DNA from: Postechiella sp039985655
Lineage (GTDB): Bacteria > Bacteroidota > Bacteroidia > Flavobacteriales > Flavobacteriaceae
Length of the DNA stretch: 64,000 nt
Reading direction: 5' to 3'
Assembly (NCBI GenBank): GCA_039985655.1
Contig: JBDWSF010000018.1
Location: forward strand, 372,001-436,000
This document shows, in pieces, positions 26,025 through 35,400 of the stretch. A program made the translations under genes and the position numbers. The notes beneath the pieces are model-generated. The model did not search any database and was not told where the DNA came from. It was given only the letters and a program-made list of their open reading frames with translations. Positions within the stretch are counted from its first letter, which is position 1, and the number at the start of each line of letters is the position of its first letter.

Positions 26025-26032
26025 CAAAGATA
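26025..26032 (-). promoter_or_regulatory. -7 box of the first cold-shock gene
   Basis: TATCTTTG on the minus strand matches the Bacteroidota -7 consensus TAnnTTTG exactly. It would give a leader of about 35-40 bases before the start codon at 25983. No clear -33 TTTG lies at the expected distance. Confidence 0.5.
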
Positions 26033-26052
26033 GTGCCAAAAACAAATTAAAC

Positions 26053-27639
26053 CTACCAATCGATAGGGAAATAATCTTTTAGAAATTTTCCAGACCAATG
26101 TTTTCCCGTATTAATACCGTCAATCAAAGGATCCATCACGCGTGCAGCGCCGTCTACAATATCTAAAGGTGGCTGGAAATCGTGAACTTCGACTTTCTTT
26201 TTAGATAATTCGACAGGATCTTCATCGGTAACCCAACCCGTATCGACTGCATTCATGTAAATACCAGACTTCGCAAAAGTTGCTGCAGACGTATGTGTTA
26301 GCATATTTAAGGCCGCTTTTGCCATGTTTGTATGTGGATGTCTATCTACTTTTTTAAATCGATGAAACTTCCCTTCCATAGCAGAGACATTGATAATATG
26401 TTTTTTACCAGTATCTTCTTTCATCATTAAATTAGACAAACGATTACATAGCACAAAAGGTGCTACAGCGTTTACCAATTGCACCTCTACCATTTCTGTA
26501 GTTTCAATTTCGCCTAATTTTAAACGCCAGCTGTTGGTTTTTCGTAAATCGACTTGTTGTAAATCGGCATCTAATTTGCCTTCGGGGAAGACTTCGGACG
26601 TTTGTAACGAATTATCAAAACTATACGGAATTTGAGACAATTCGGCTGAATTACGTAAGCCGATACCAGGTTCTGGTCCGTGCCAAGTCACCGGTAACAC
26701 ATTGTTTTTACTTGTTTTTGATGTCGGAACACTTAAATCTGATAATTCTTGTAAACAACTAAAATGATCTTTTAATAACCTTTGGGCTAATTTTGGAAGT
26801 TCGTTTACAGGCAACTTTTCATTTTCCATCAAGTGGAAATAAAAACCTGATGGTCGTCGCACGGTTTGTGCGGCATTATTGATTAGAATATCTAATCGAT
26901 CGTATTTTTGCTCTATATAATTACAGAAAATTTCAACACTCGGTATGTGTCTTAAATCAAGTCCGTGGATATGCAAACGATCATTCCAATCCTTATAATC
27001 GTCTTCTTTAGAAAACCGAATAGCAGAATCTGCAGGAAAACGTGTCGTAGCAACCACAGTAGCTCCAGAACGCAATAACATGAGTGTAATATGATACCCT
27101 ATTTTTAATCGAGAGCCTGTAATTACAGCCACCTGATCTTTTAAATCTGTAGTTTGAAAACGTTTAGCGTAATTTAAATCGCCACAAGAAGTACACATCG
27201 TATCATAAAAATGATGCAATTTTGTAAATACGGTTTTACAAACGTAACAGTTTCTTGGAGATTCTAATTCTGGTGTGTCTTCTGTAATAGATGCTGCTGC
27301 CAATAATTTAGGCGCCACAAATAATGCGGCTTCTCGAGCAGAACGAATTCCTGTTGTTTTTCTGGCATGCGTATCTTTAGCAATCATTTTACGCTTAGCC
27401 GCTTTTTTAGCATCTTTTCTTCGGCGCTGAAACTCATCCCTATTTGGTCTAGATAATGCACCCGAAACTTTAAAAAGAGCGACGCGTTGTGCTTCTGGTA
27501 ATTCGAATAGTTGATTGGTATCTGCAACTAATTGTTCTAATACCGAAACGCACTTGGCTATATCCTCAGATGAGATTATTCGTTTAGGGTCCGTTTGGTT
27601 CTGATCTTCTGGCATATCTATAAGCGTTATATCGGTCAA
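26053..27639 (-). CDS. Zinc-ribbon SDR-family protein
   Basis: A 528-residue protein. Residues 1-120 are basic and helical, without a known domain. A CxxC...CxxC zinc-ribbon motif follows (C131, C134, C149, C152). From about residue 165 it has an SDR Rossmann domain with the variant nucleotide motif TGSRLKIG in place of TGxxxGIG, LINNAAQ, and INVSAMEG for the catalytic Ser. The active-site segment reads HTNMAK, so Tyr is replaced by Thr; this is a trait I associate with a distinct SDR subgroup. An insert of about 110 residues lies between the NNAA motif and the catalytic Ser. The substrate is unknown. Confidence 0.85.
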   Translation of the reverse strand: MTDITLIDMPEDQNQTDPKRIISSEDIAKCVSVLEQLVADTNQLFELPEAQRVALFKVSGALSRPNRDEFQRRRKDAKKAAKRKMIAKDTHARKTTGIRSAREAALFVAPKLLAAASITEDTPELESPRNCYVCKTVFTKLHHFYDTMCTSCGDLNYAKRFQTTDLKDQVAVITGSRLKIGYHITLMLLRSGATVVATTRFPADSAIRFSKEDDYKDWNDRLHIHGLDLRHIPSVEIFCNYIEQKYDRLDILINNAAQTVRRPSGFYFHLMENEKLPVNELPKLAQRLLKDHFSCLQELSDLSVPTSKTSKNNVLPVTWHGPEPGIGLRNSAELSQIPYSFDNSLQTSEVFPEGKLDADLQQVDLRKTNSWRLKLGEIETTEMVEVQLVNAVAPFVLCNRLSNLMMKEDTGKKHIINVSAMEGKFHRFKKVDRHPHTNMAKAALNMLTHTSAATFAKSGIYMNAVDTGWVTDEDPVELSKKKVEVHDFQPPLDIVDGAARVMDPLIDGINTGKHWSGKFLKDYFPIDW

Positions 27640-27851
27640 CTATTTGATATAAAAAATAATTTTGGCGAAGATAACAATACCGTTCTCGGGAAGTGGTTAA
27701 ATGGGCGTATTAATATTTTATCTAGAGATTTAAAGATGACCACGTTGCTCCTATTACTTAAGCATTCAAAGCACATAAAACGTCTTTTTACATTAAAAAT
27801 TAATACTAATTCACTAATTTGAGCCTCTTAAATTTGAAATGTAAAATACGT

Positions 27852-28319
27852 ATGAAGCAGGGACTATTTATCGTTATGGTGTTATTAATAAGCATATCAT
27901 GTACCTCTAATAAAATACCAAAGGATGCGACGGTATTTGAAGGTCATTATTATAAAGTGTTTCATGATACTTTAAGTTGGAAAGCTGCGGAACAAAAATG
28001 CAATGCTATGGGTGGAATCTTAGCTTCTGTAAAAAGTGAAGCCGTCAATACTTTTATTTTTAAACTGAGTAACGGAAAATGTCTATGGCTTGGCGCATCA
28101 GATGAGCTTAAAGAAAATGAATGGCTTTGGAGAGATGGTTCACCTATGACCTATTCTAATTGGGCTGCTCATGAACCTGATAATTGGTTTGATGGTAAAG
28201 AACATTGGCTTGTTATCAATTGGCCTTCTAAGGAATACAAAAATGGCAAATGGGGAGATACTCAGTTGCATTACCGTGAACAAATTAAGGGGTATGTATG
28301 TGAATGGGGTAAAAAATAG
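27852..28319 (+). CDS. C-type lectin-like lipoprotein
   Basis: A 155-residue protein, counted from the ATG at 27852 because that start gives a clean lipoprotein signal (lipobox SISC) whereas an upstream TTG adds a non-signal extension. The mature part is one C-type lectin-like domain: YKVFHDTLSWKAAEQKC at the start, WLGASDE, WLWRDGSPMTYSNWAAHEPDNW in the calcium/sugar-binding loop, and YVCEW at the end. The EPDNW segment resembles the EPN-type mannose-binding loop with one change. A -7 box, TAAATTTG, lies at 27829-27836, only 16 bp before the start codon. Confidence 0.85.
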   Translation: MKQGLFIVMVLLISISCTSNKIPKDATVFEGHYYKVFHDTLSWKAAEQKCNAMGGILASVKSEAVNTFIFKLSNGKCLWLGASDELKENEWLWRDGSPMTYSNWAAHEPDNWFDGKEHWLVINWPSKEYKNGKWGDTQLHYREQIKGYVCEWGKK

Positions 28320-28376
28320 AGGACTTATAAAAATTTTCAGTTCAATGATTTTCTTTGTTTTATTTGTAAACAAAAA

Positions 28377-28400
28377 AAGCCCATCATTAATGATGGGCTT
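28377..28400. terminator. Bidirectional terminator between lectin and cold-shock genes
   Basis: AAGCCCATCA and TGATGGGCTT form a perfect 10-bp stem with a TTAA loop. The hairpin has an A-run on one side and T-run on the other, and the two flanking genes converge on it, so it can end both transcripts. Confidence 0.85.
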
Positions 28401-28423
28401 TTATAAAACTTGAAGTATATGTA

Positions 28424-28615
28424 TTAGATAACTTTTACGTTTACTGCATTTAATCCTTTGTTTCCTTCTTGAAGATCGAATTCAACTTGATCGCCTTCAC
28501 GAATCTCGTCTACTAATCCTGAAATGTGTACAAAATGGTCTTTGTCAACACCTTCTTCAGTGATAAATCCAAACCCTTTAGAATCGTTGAAAAACTTTAC
28601 TGTTCCTTTACTCAT
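28424..28615 (-). CDS. CspA-type cold-shock protein, copy 2
   Basis: A 63-residue cold-shock domain, almost identical to copy 1 (Ser12 and Gln43 instead of Ala and Leu). The start at 28615 is chosen because it matches copy 1; a 17-residue upstream extension in frame has no counterpart. A near-consensus -7 box (CATCTTTG) lies on the minus strand at 28659-28652. The two copies are direct repeats about 2.6 kb apart. Confidence 0.95.
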   Translation of the reverse strand: MSKGTVKFFNDSKGFGFITEEGVDKDHFVHISGLVDEIREGDQVEFDLQEGNKGLNAVNVKVI

Positions 28616-28800
28616 GGTAATGTAATTTAATTTATAATACTTATTAAGCGGCAAAGATGACTCCATTTTTTGACAAATTGATAATTAATTCACTTATTTT
28701 CAATTTATTATAAATTACATCATATAATACCTTGTGTTTTTAGTTTTTAAAAAATCTAATATTAATAGTGTTGCGATATAAACCTAATTTTGGATTATTT

Positions 28801-29061
28801 GGCTAAACGAATTGTCAGCTTTAGTGGTTTCAGCTTTTTTATCAAAATTATATTGATAATAAGTTTTGAAATGAGGAACTTATTCTCGATAGCTTCTCTG
28901 AGCTTGTCGAAGTACTAATTTGATTACTGAAAAAACAAGTAAAATTCACGACGAGTTAACCCTTATTCTTATTAAACGATATGTCAGTTCGAGTGATTTC
29001 GACCTTTTTGTCGGAATTGTATCGAGAACAGGTCTAGAAATGGAAGATTATATTCTCGATA
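28801..29061 (+). repeat. Dispersed repeat, family B (two copies)
   Basis: Two related units of about 80-90 bp lie in tandem at 28801-28893 and 28972-29061. The shared pattern is TAAACGA, TGTCAG, a GTGATTTCGAC / GTCGGAATTG inverted repeat, then TATCGAGAACAGG. Further copies are at 33124-33190 and, inverted, at 60421-60489. A TGAGCTTGTCGAAGTAC block at 28899-28915 recurs inverted near 60370. The gap 28616-29070 holds nothing else I can support. Confidence 0.6.
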
Positions 29062-29070
29062 GTCAACAAC

Positions 29071-30312
29071 TTAATCCTTACTTCTATTAAGATCTTTTAA
29101 TAAATTAAAAGTATAATACAAAATAACAAGTGCCGCAAAACCAATGCAACTCCACATAAACCAAGGCTGTTGCCAAAATGAAATACGCGTACGTTCTGTC
29201 TTTTCAGGTTGAACATAAACTATAGCGCCAAACTTAGCTATGGGCAATGCTCCTTTTATCGTATTTATAGCAGAAGAAATATCATAATTAGGGAGACTGA
29301 GTTTGTCGTTACCGGCAGTCAGCTTATAGGTGTCATCTGCTTTTAAATAAGCTACTAAATGAATAGGTTCTTGCATAAAATGGATGCCACTAATTTCTAA
29401 TTTAGGATTATCCTCATTATCAATGTCTAAATAAATCTCTTTTTCTATACATGTTGACATATCAAAAATGAGAGGATTATCAGAACGGATAGAAAAAGTG
29501 GTTAGCACCCGTTTATAAGATTCTATTTTGTGTTTTACTTCACGCTCTTGTATCGTGTACAGTGTGGCTTTTCGGTTATAAAAATTAGGCCCAGTAATCG
29601 CTATTCTAATCTGATTAATAACCTCTGGTCTTTCAAAACTGACATGAATTTGTGAGGTCTTGCCTTTTTCTGAAAACGCGGTTGTCTTCACCGGAATGTC
29701 TTCCATAGTAATAGGTGCTATGGTTATTGTTTCGGTGTTCCCCTTCCCTACTTTCAATAGGTTTATAGGTAATGAATGTCGGTCATCAAAAACAATCTTG
29801 AGATATCGATAAGCGCACAACGGAAAAGTAATCACCTTATAAACACGCGTTTCTTTAGCATGACTCAAATGATTTAATTGCCCATTATTAACAATTCCGA
29901 ACCATTGGTTTTGATCGTTACTCCCTTCTAATTTATAACTTTTTTGACCTTGATAATTCGCTATTAAAAGCCCTGCTTGATCAATAGTTTTATTTGGGTT
30001 TTTAAATATAACGGTCGTGCTAGTATCTACTTTTACTGTTCTAGAAACCATTGGGAAAGCTATAAAATCTGAAACCTTCGTGTTTGTATCTGCTGTGGCA
30101 CGTTGCACGTAATATGGGACTTGCTCACCCTTTGAATCCCAAATTCTAAAATCTCGAAAATTAGGAGTTGCATAAGAACGGATGTTATTATGAATAGGAA
30201 TGCGATACAAACCATCATGATTTACAGGACTTATAGCAGCCTTTACTTTATTCTCTTGTCCAAAAGCTATGGCTACCCATAGCATGGCGAATAGCCTAAT
30301 CGATTTTATCAT
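29071..30312 (-). CDS. DUF3999 family protein
   Basis: About 413 residues, exported: signal peptide (MIKSIRLFAMLWVAIAFGQ), a large extracytoplasmic beta-rich region and one C-terminal membrane helix (about residues 380-405) followed by a short basic tail (DLNRSKD). The domain pattern is that of DUF3999. I chose the ATG at 30312 because it begins the signal peptide; ATG 30333 and TTG 30336 in frame are alternatives. All three lie inside the end of the DUF2339 gene, which is a usual partner, so the pair is coupled. Confidence 0.82.
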   Translation of the reverse strand: MIKSIRLFAMLWVAIAFGQENKVKAAISPVNHDGLYRIPIHNNIRSYATPNFRDFRIWDSKGEQVPYYVQRATADTNTKVSDFIAFPMVSRTVKVDTSTTVIFKNPNKTIDQAGLLIANYQGQKSYKLEGSNDQNQWFGIVNNGQLNHLSHAKETRVYKVITFPLCAYRYLKIVFDDRHSLPINLLKVGKGNTETITIAPITMEDIPVKTTAFSEKGKTSQIHVSFERPEVINQIRIAITGPNFYNRKATLYTIQEREVKHKIESYKRVLTTFSIRSDNPLIFDMSTCIEKEIYLDIDNEDNPKLEISGIHFMQEPIHLVAYLKADDTYKLTAGNDKLSLPNYDISSAINTIKGALPIAKFGAIVYVQPEKTERTRISFWQQPWFMWSCIGFAALVILYYTFNLLKDLNRSKD

Positions 30313-32995
30313 CCTCGGTGGTTTTGTCTTCATCAATTACTAAAACTTTTATTTTTTGATATATAAATGAAATTACTAAAATAAGTATACCTAAAAGTAT
30401 AAACGCAATAATTTTCCCTGTTTCAGATACATTACTAATATCGTATACAAACAGTTTTACAATAGTAAGCCCCAACAATGCCAATGCAATGATTCTTAAT
30501 TGTTTTATTTGCTTTTTTATACCCCAAAGTAAAAACGCAAAGGACAGGATGCCCCATAAAACAGGAAGTCCCGTTTTAATTATTTTATGTTTTGCATCTG
30601 AAATCATTACATATGCGCTACTGGTTTGTAATTTATCTATCGAGAATTCCATGATATGAAGTCCTTGTAGTATAATTTCGTTACTAGCAATAATTACTAA
30701 TACAACAGCAGGATACCATAGTATCCATTTATTATTAAAGCTCGGAAACACTTTTTCTGTTTTATTACTTGTATACACCAAATACCATAAGTATACAATA
30801 AACACTAAGGATAGCATATGCAGATAATAAGCGATATTGATAGTTGTACCCTTTGCAATATTATCTTGAAACTCCGTAAAAGGAATTTTTGCACATAGTA
30901 ATGTAAAACCAACAATGTTTACAATAGCAATAACATTAACCATTTTATCATTACTTGAATTTCTATGTCTATATATTATGAAACAGAAAACGGTTGAAAA
31001 AAGTAAATGATACAGTATTGCGGTGGACAATACGCCTGTAAAATCTAAATACAGATACGATTGATAGATCACTTCAATAAACCCCACTAAATACCCGGTA
31101 ATTATAGCCAGATTACGCGTTACTTTTCTATAGTATATGGGATTGAACGTCAAACCGAATTTCTTCAAGACTTCTGTTTCGTGACGTAATAAATAATTAA
31201 CGACTACCAGAGAAGCGATTACAAAACCACCTGCAATAAAAATAGGATTGATAACGATGGACAAGCCTGGTTTATAAGACATATAGACCAGCCAATCAAG
31301 CGCCAAACTTCCTAGCATTAAAAATTGTACAATAACAGATGTAAACCGATAACTTTTAATTTGAGATTTTTGAGCCAACCACATTAATAATACAGCTTCT
31401 ATAGCCCAGAAAAAAGTAATGTTATTTCCTGAAAACTGAACAGGAATAGCCAATGTAATAAAGGTTAGACTTAAGCCTATCAATAAATAAACACCTCTTT
31501 TGTCTAAACCATATTTTTTATAGAGCAGCAGTGAATAGCTCATATTAAGTAATGCTAAAACGGCTGTAAAACCTCCTAACAACTCCGGTTTAAATTTTGA
31601 TAGAACCAGTATACCTAAACCATAAAAAACAAAATTATTGATAGTAAGCATGGCCAACTGGATCTTGGAAAAAAGGCCTTTTTCACGTAAATTATTAATG
31701 ATATTAATAACTATAAAAATGAGGTAGAAAGCAAACGCAAAGATTAATGCGCCTAAATAATGTGGTGTTTCGCTACTCACATCTTTAACAACCCAAGCTC
31801 CAAACAATAGCATTGTAAAAACAAAAGCTAGCATATGCAGCAATTGCCATTTTTTAAAATAAGCTAATGCTAATATGCCAATATCTAAAATCGCAATATA
31901 AATAAACAATACGATGTAATTCCCACTACCTGTGCTTATCATAAACGGGACTAAAAAACCTCCAATTAATGATAATATGGCAAGCTCCATACGATTATAG
32001 GATAGCGAAATTAAACAACTGAATGCCGTTATCACGACCATAATTGCAAAAGCGACTTCTTGTCCAAATAATTTGTATTCATGAAAAGCAATGGAAATTG
32101 TGAAATAAAAGATTGCAATAGCTCCTGCGACAAGAACGGAACTGAATGGCGCATATTTCTGGCGTAATTTATGTGCTATAAAGAGTACTAAGCTCCCTGC
32201 TAAAATGCCGATACCAACACGAGCTGGTTCATTAATCCAATCCTTGTCAATAGCATATTTCACAAAATAACTGATACCTAAAACCAAAATCAGAATCCCG
32301 ATTTTATTAATTAGGTTTTCACCAATGAATTTTTCAAGATCAGGATTTCGTTGTTTAAATCGCTCCCATAGCGAAAGTGTAGGTTCTTGCACGACCTGTT
32401 TTGCAGGCGTTGGCGCAGTTATGGTTCTTGCAGAATCTGCAGCTTTAATAGGTTGAACGGGTTCTTGTTTTTTAGTCTCTAAGACAACTGGTGGAGTTCC
32501 AACGGATTGTTTTTTGTCTGCGTAATGATTGTAATCTTTTAATATGGTACTTATAAATTCGATATCTGATTTTTCTTTGACTTCACTGATTTCTAAGACC
32601 TCAATCATTTTATTACGAAGTTTCGTTAACGTTTCGTAATCGTTAGAGGCTTTAGCCGTTTTTAGTATCTTTTCGATGACACCTGCATCTTTCTCAGATA
32701 ATGTATTGACGTTAGGATAGATGGGTATATACTCTTTATCCAATACCTTTTGTATTACAGATACTGCTTTTACAGGAGTTTCTATAGGAGATGGAACTAC
32801 TTTTTCTATGACATCCTTAATAGGCTCCTTTTCAACCGTTTTAGGAGCCTGCTTAATTACCAAGAGCCTATGTAAGTTATTTAGCTTTTCGTTTAGACTA
32901 TTAATTTCTCGATTTAAGCTTGTACGATCATTATTGTATTTGGTTAGCTGTATAATTAATATAATGATAATAGCAATTAGAAGGATAATTTCCAT
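30296..32995 (-). CDS. DUF2339 multi-pass membrane protein
   Basis: An 899-residue integral membrane protein: N-terminal helix (about 1-20), a coiled-coil and charged segment (20-55), a Pro/Thr/Lys-rich linker to about residue 210, then more than twenty predicted hydrophobic segments to the C terminus. This is the DUF2339 layout. Its role is unknown; the constant pairing with DUF3999 suggests that the two form one envelope complex. The C-terminal tail is acidic (DEDKTTEDDKID). Confidence 0.85.
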   Translation of the reverse strand: MEIILLIAIIIILIIQLTKYNNDRTSLNREINSLNEKLNNLHRLLVIKQAPKTVEKEPIKDVIEKVVPSPIETPVKAVSVIQKVLDKEYIPIYPNVNTLSEKDAGVIEKILKTAKASNDYETLTKLRNKMIEVLEISEVKEKSDIEFISTILKDYNHYADKKQSVGTPPVVLETKKQEPVQPIKAADSARTITAPTPAKQVVQEPTLSLWERFKQRNPDLEKFIGENLINKIGILILVLGISYFVKYAIDKDWINEPARVGIGILAGSLVLFIAHKLRQKYAPFSSVLVAGAIAIFYFTISIAFHEYKLFGQEVAFAIMVVITAFSCLISLSYNRMELAILSLIGGFLVPFMISTGSGNYIVLFIYIAILDIGILALAYFKKWQLLHMLAFVFTMLLFGAWVVKDVSSETPHYLGALIFAFAFYLIFIVINIINNLREKGLFSKIQLAMLTINNFVFYGLGILVLSKFKPELLGGFTAVLALLNMSYSLLLYKKYGLDKRGVYLLIGLSLTFITLAIPVQFSGNNITFFWAIEAVLLMWLAQKSQIKSYRFTSVIVQFLMLGSLALDWLVYMSYKPGLSIVINPIFIAGGFVIASLVVVNYLLRHETEVLKKFGLTFNPIYYRKVTRNLAIITGYLVGFIEVIYQSYLYLDFTGVLSTAILYHLLFSTVFCFIIYRHRNSSNDKMVNVIAIVNIVGFTLLCAKIPFTEFQDNIAKGTTINIAYYLHMLSLVFIVYLWYLVYTSNKTEKVFPSFNNKWILWYPAVVLVIIASNEIILQGLHIMEFSIDKLQTSSAYVMISDAKHKIIKTGLPVLWGILSFAFLLWGIKKQIKQLRIIALALLGLTIVKLFVYDISNVSETGKIIAFILLGILILVISFIYQKIKVLVIDEDKTTEDDKID

Positions 32996-33123
32996 AGCGT
33001 TCAGTGATTGGTTAGACTTCTCATGAAGAGACTAACGACCAATTTAAACTTATTTAATACATTACACGAGAAATATATAAGAAAACACTAAAATTTCCCC
33101 CTTGTGCATTTTAATTTATTCGA

Positions 33124-33190
33124 CTAAACGACCTGTCAAGTTTAAGCGATTTCGACTTTTTTGTCGGAATTGTATCGAGAACAGGTTTTT
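33124..33190 (+). repeat. Dispersed repeat, family B
   Basis: A copy of the repeat described at 28801-29061, with the same TAAACGA, TGTCA, GATTTCGAC/GTCGGAATTG hairpin and TATCGAGAACAGG blocks. About 40 bp later, ATTCCCGT (33230) and ACGGGAAT (33288) form a wide inverted repeat of another common type. The 369-bp gap 32996-33364 holds no gene. Confidence 0.6.
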
Positions 33191-33364
33191 AAAAAGAGAA
33201 TTTAATCGAAAAGAATTGAGGCTGTCATTCCCGTGAAATCATAAGATTCATGAATTCATTAGTATAAAATATAACGTAATGAGTAAAACGGGAATCTAAA
33301 TACAGAATTTTGTTTATTGAAATACAAGGTGTCACTCATAAAAATGAGTAAAATGGACAAACTT

Positions 33365-33955
33365 TTACTGAACTAATCTAAGTTCATTATTAAGCTTAAT
33401 ATCCTTAACGGCTACTAACATACCGTCTTTCTCATCCAGTCTAAGCATGCTAACTACCGATTTAGCACGACATGCCAATGTTAATTGAGGTATTAAAGGA
33501 TCGTCATTAAAAAAGAATGGACTAACCTCATATTCTGGTTTTCCAGGTTCTTTAATAACTCTATGGATTTGCTTTAACTCTTTGTGTGTGAATTTGCCAG
33601 GCATGTAGGTATAAAGTGTATAATGACCATCGGCATCTGTTTTTACCCAACCGCGGTTTTGTACATAACGATTACGATTCTCATCGCGTTTCATTTTATA
33701 ATTCCCATTTTCATCCGGTTGATATACATAAAGAATAACATCCTTTGCAGGCGTTTTTCCATCACTTTGATAAATGGTTCCTGTAATCTTTAACTTTTCT
33801 GGTTTTTTGTCAAAACCCGGAATAGTATCTACATTATTTAAATGTTTTTCAGAATAATCAAAAGAAAGACTTGGCTTTTTGTAGGTATTCGATTTTTGTG
33901 CAGTCATTGTATGTGTAAAACATACTAGGCATAATAGTGTAATTAGATTTTTCAT
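33365..33955 (-). CDS. Degenerate intradiol-dioxygenase-like exported protein
   Basis: A 196-residue protein with a signal peptide (1-19) and an intradiol-dioxygenase-type beta-sandwich (GTIYQSDGKTPAKDVILYVY, KTDADGHYTLYTYMPG). The iron of such enzymes is held by two Tyr and two His. Here the first Tyr is present (Y86), but the second position reads Phe122, and the His-Ile-His motif reads Q129-I-H131. Two of four ligands are therefore altered, so it probably does not cleave catechols; it may be a binding protein. It has no close operon partner. Confidence 0.75.
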   Translation of the reverse strand: MKNLITLLCLVCFTHTMTAQKSNTYKKPSLSFDYSEKHLNNVDTIPGFDKKPEKLKITGTIYQSDGKTPAKDVILYVYQPDENGNYKMKRDENRNRYVQNRGWVKTDADGHYTLYTYMPGKFTHKELKQIHRVIKEPGKPEYEVSPFFFNDDPLIPQLTLACRAKSVVSMLRLDEKDGMLVAVKDIKLNNELRLVQ

Positions 33956-34077
33956 GGGGATAAAAATTTTAATTCACTCAAAACTAAATCATTAAATACT
34001 TGTAAAGAAAAAAAAGACATGAACGCTTAAATTAAACGTTGAATGGTTTTTGTTATTAAGTTTCTCCGACGAAATGC

Positions 34078-34926
34078 ATGTTAATTCTAGAATTTATACA
34101 TTCGCAGCGCATGGATTTAAAATCAAAAAACATACAATTACAATATCAAGGTTATCTAAATACACCGCTTTTATGGAAGCATCATGAGGTAATGGATTTA
34201 AAGCCGTTTGAGATCATTAATAAGCCTATAAATCATTTTAATGAAACGTTACCTGACAACTTACGTTTAGGAAAACGTGTTGAACGTTTTGTAAGTGCCG
34301 AATTGCAACAGCATGAAAACATAACGATTCTTTTAGAAAACGTTCAAGTACAAAACCAAAAATTAACCCTTGGAGAAATAGATTGTATTCTAGAATGGGA
34401 TGGCGTTCCCATTCATTTAGAAATTATATATAAGTTTTATTTATACGATCCTAAAGTTGGACATTCGGAAATTGAACATTGGATTGGCCCCAATAGAAAT
34501 GATAACCTTTTAAAGAAACTGACTAAATTAAAGGATAGACAATTGCCATTAATTTATAATGCGTATACAAAGCCCATTTTAGATCGGATGCATTTAAATG
34601 TTGACACGATCCTGCAGCGGGTTTGCTTTAAAGCACAACTCTTTACGCCTTATCATGCAAAAGCCGATTTTGATTTACTAAACAAAGATTGCTTAAAAGG
34701 GTTTTATATTCACGTATCTCAAATTAATTTATTTACTGATTGTAAATTCTTTATCCCCAATAAAACCGATTGGCTAAAAGAAGTACAATCGCATGTCAAT
34801 TGGATGACTTTTGATGTCTTTGAAAAAGAAATCACTTTAATAACTAATGAAAAAAGCGCCCCTTTATGTTGGATAAAACACCCAAACGGGACGCTTCAAA
34901 AGTTTTTTGTGGTTTGGTGGGACTAG
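34078..34926 (+). CDS. DUF1853 family protein
   Basis: A 271-282-residue soluble protein of the DUF1853 family: LLWKHHEV near the start, LGKRVERFVSAEL, a GEIDCILEWDGVPIHLEIIYKFYLY segment and HWIGPNRNDNL. The Glu-Ile-Asp...Glu-x-x-x-Lys pattern recalls the active site of PD-(D/E)xK nucleases, but that link is inference. The start may be ATG 34078 or, more likely, ATG 34111, because a -7-like box TACATTCG (34097-34104) lies just before the latter. Confidence 0.8.
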   Translation: MLILEFIHSQRMDLKSKNIQLQYQGYLNTPLLWKHHEVMDLKPFEIINKPINHFNETLPDNLRLGKRVERFVSAELQQHENITILLENVQVQNQKLTLGEIDCILEWDGVPIHLEIIYKFYLYDPKVGHSEIEHWIGPNRNDNLLKKLTKLKDRQLPLIYNAYTKPILDRMHLNVDTILQRVCFKAQLFTPYHAKADFDLLNKDCLKGFYIHVSQINLFTDCKFFIPNKTDWLKEVQSHVNWMTFDVFEKEITLITNEKSAPLCWIKHPNGTLQKFFVVWWD

Positions 34927-34937
34927 TCTTGCAGATG

Positions 34938-34985
34938 TATTTTGTTCAAATCTCATACCTACAAGGTTTTCAAAACCTTGAAGGA
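34938..34985 (+). repeat. Dispersed palindromic repeat, family A
   Basis: Contains TTTTGTTCAAATCTCATACC followed by the palindrome ACAAGGTTTTCAAAACCTTG, as at 25642-25697 and, inverted, at 61311-61350. It lies at the 3' end of the DUF1853 gene and may act as a terminator. Confidence 0.6.
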
Positions 34986-35053
34986 TATAAAAACACAATT
35001 GCTTTTAATTAAAAATCAGCACATTACATTTTATCTATTTATCGAAATCTGGT

Positions 35054-35344
35054 TTATACTATAACCGTCATTTCATTCAAAACAACCTCTTCAATAAATC
35101 CATCTGTAACTTTAAGAAATTCTGCTAAATGTGTGCTATTCATGTGTACTTGCCATAACTCACGATTTTCCCAATTTTCATGAAATAAAAATAAGTTTGG
35201 GTTCTCGTTGTCTTGGTGTAAATCGTAATTTAAACACCCTTTTTCTGCTAATGTTGTCGGAATTAATTTTAATAATTCAGCCTTTACAAAAGCTCTTTTT
35301 TCCGCTTTCACTAAAATCTTAGCGACTATTGTTAGTTTATTCAT
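35054..35344 (-). CDS. Antibiotic biosynthesis monooxygenase-type protein
   Basis: A 96-residue single ABM-domain protein (KLTIVAKILVKAEKRAFVKAEL..., LFLFHENWENRELWQVHMNSTHL), close to YgiN-type quinol monooxygenases. These are dimeric ferredoxin-like folds that oxidise quinols or other aromatic substrates without cofactors. It stands alone, with no partner to suggest the substrate. Confidence 0.88.
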   Translation of the reverse strand: MNKLTIVAKILVKAEKRAFVKAELLKLIPTTLAEKGCLNYDLHQDNENPNLFLFHENWENRELWQVHMNSTHLAEFLKVTDGFIEEVVLNEMTVIV

Positions 35345-35400
35345 AATTATGTTTTTTATTTTTAATTGAATTTACTACTCATAATTCTTATACAAATATA

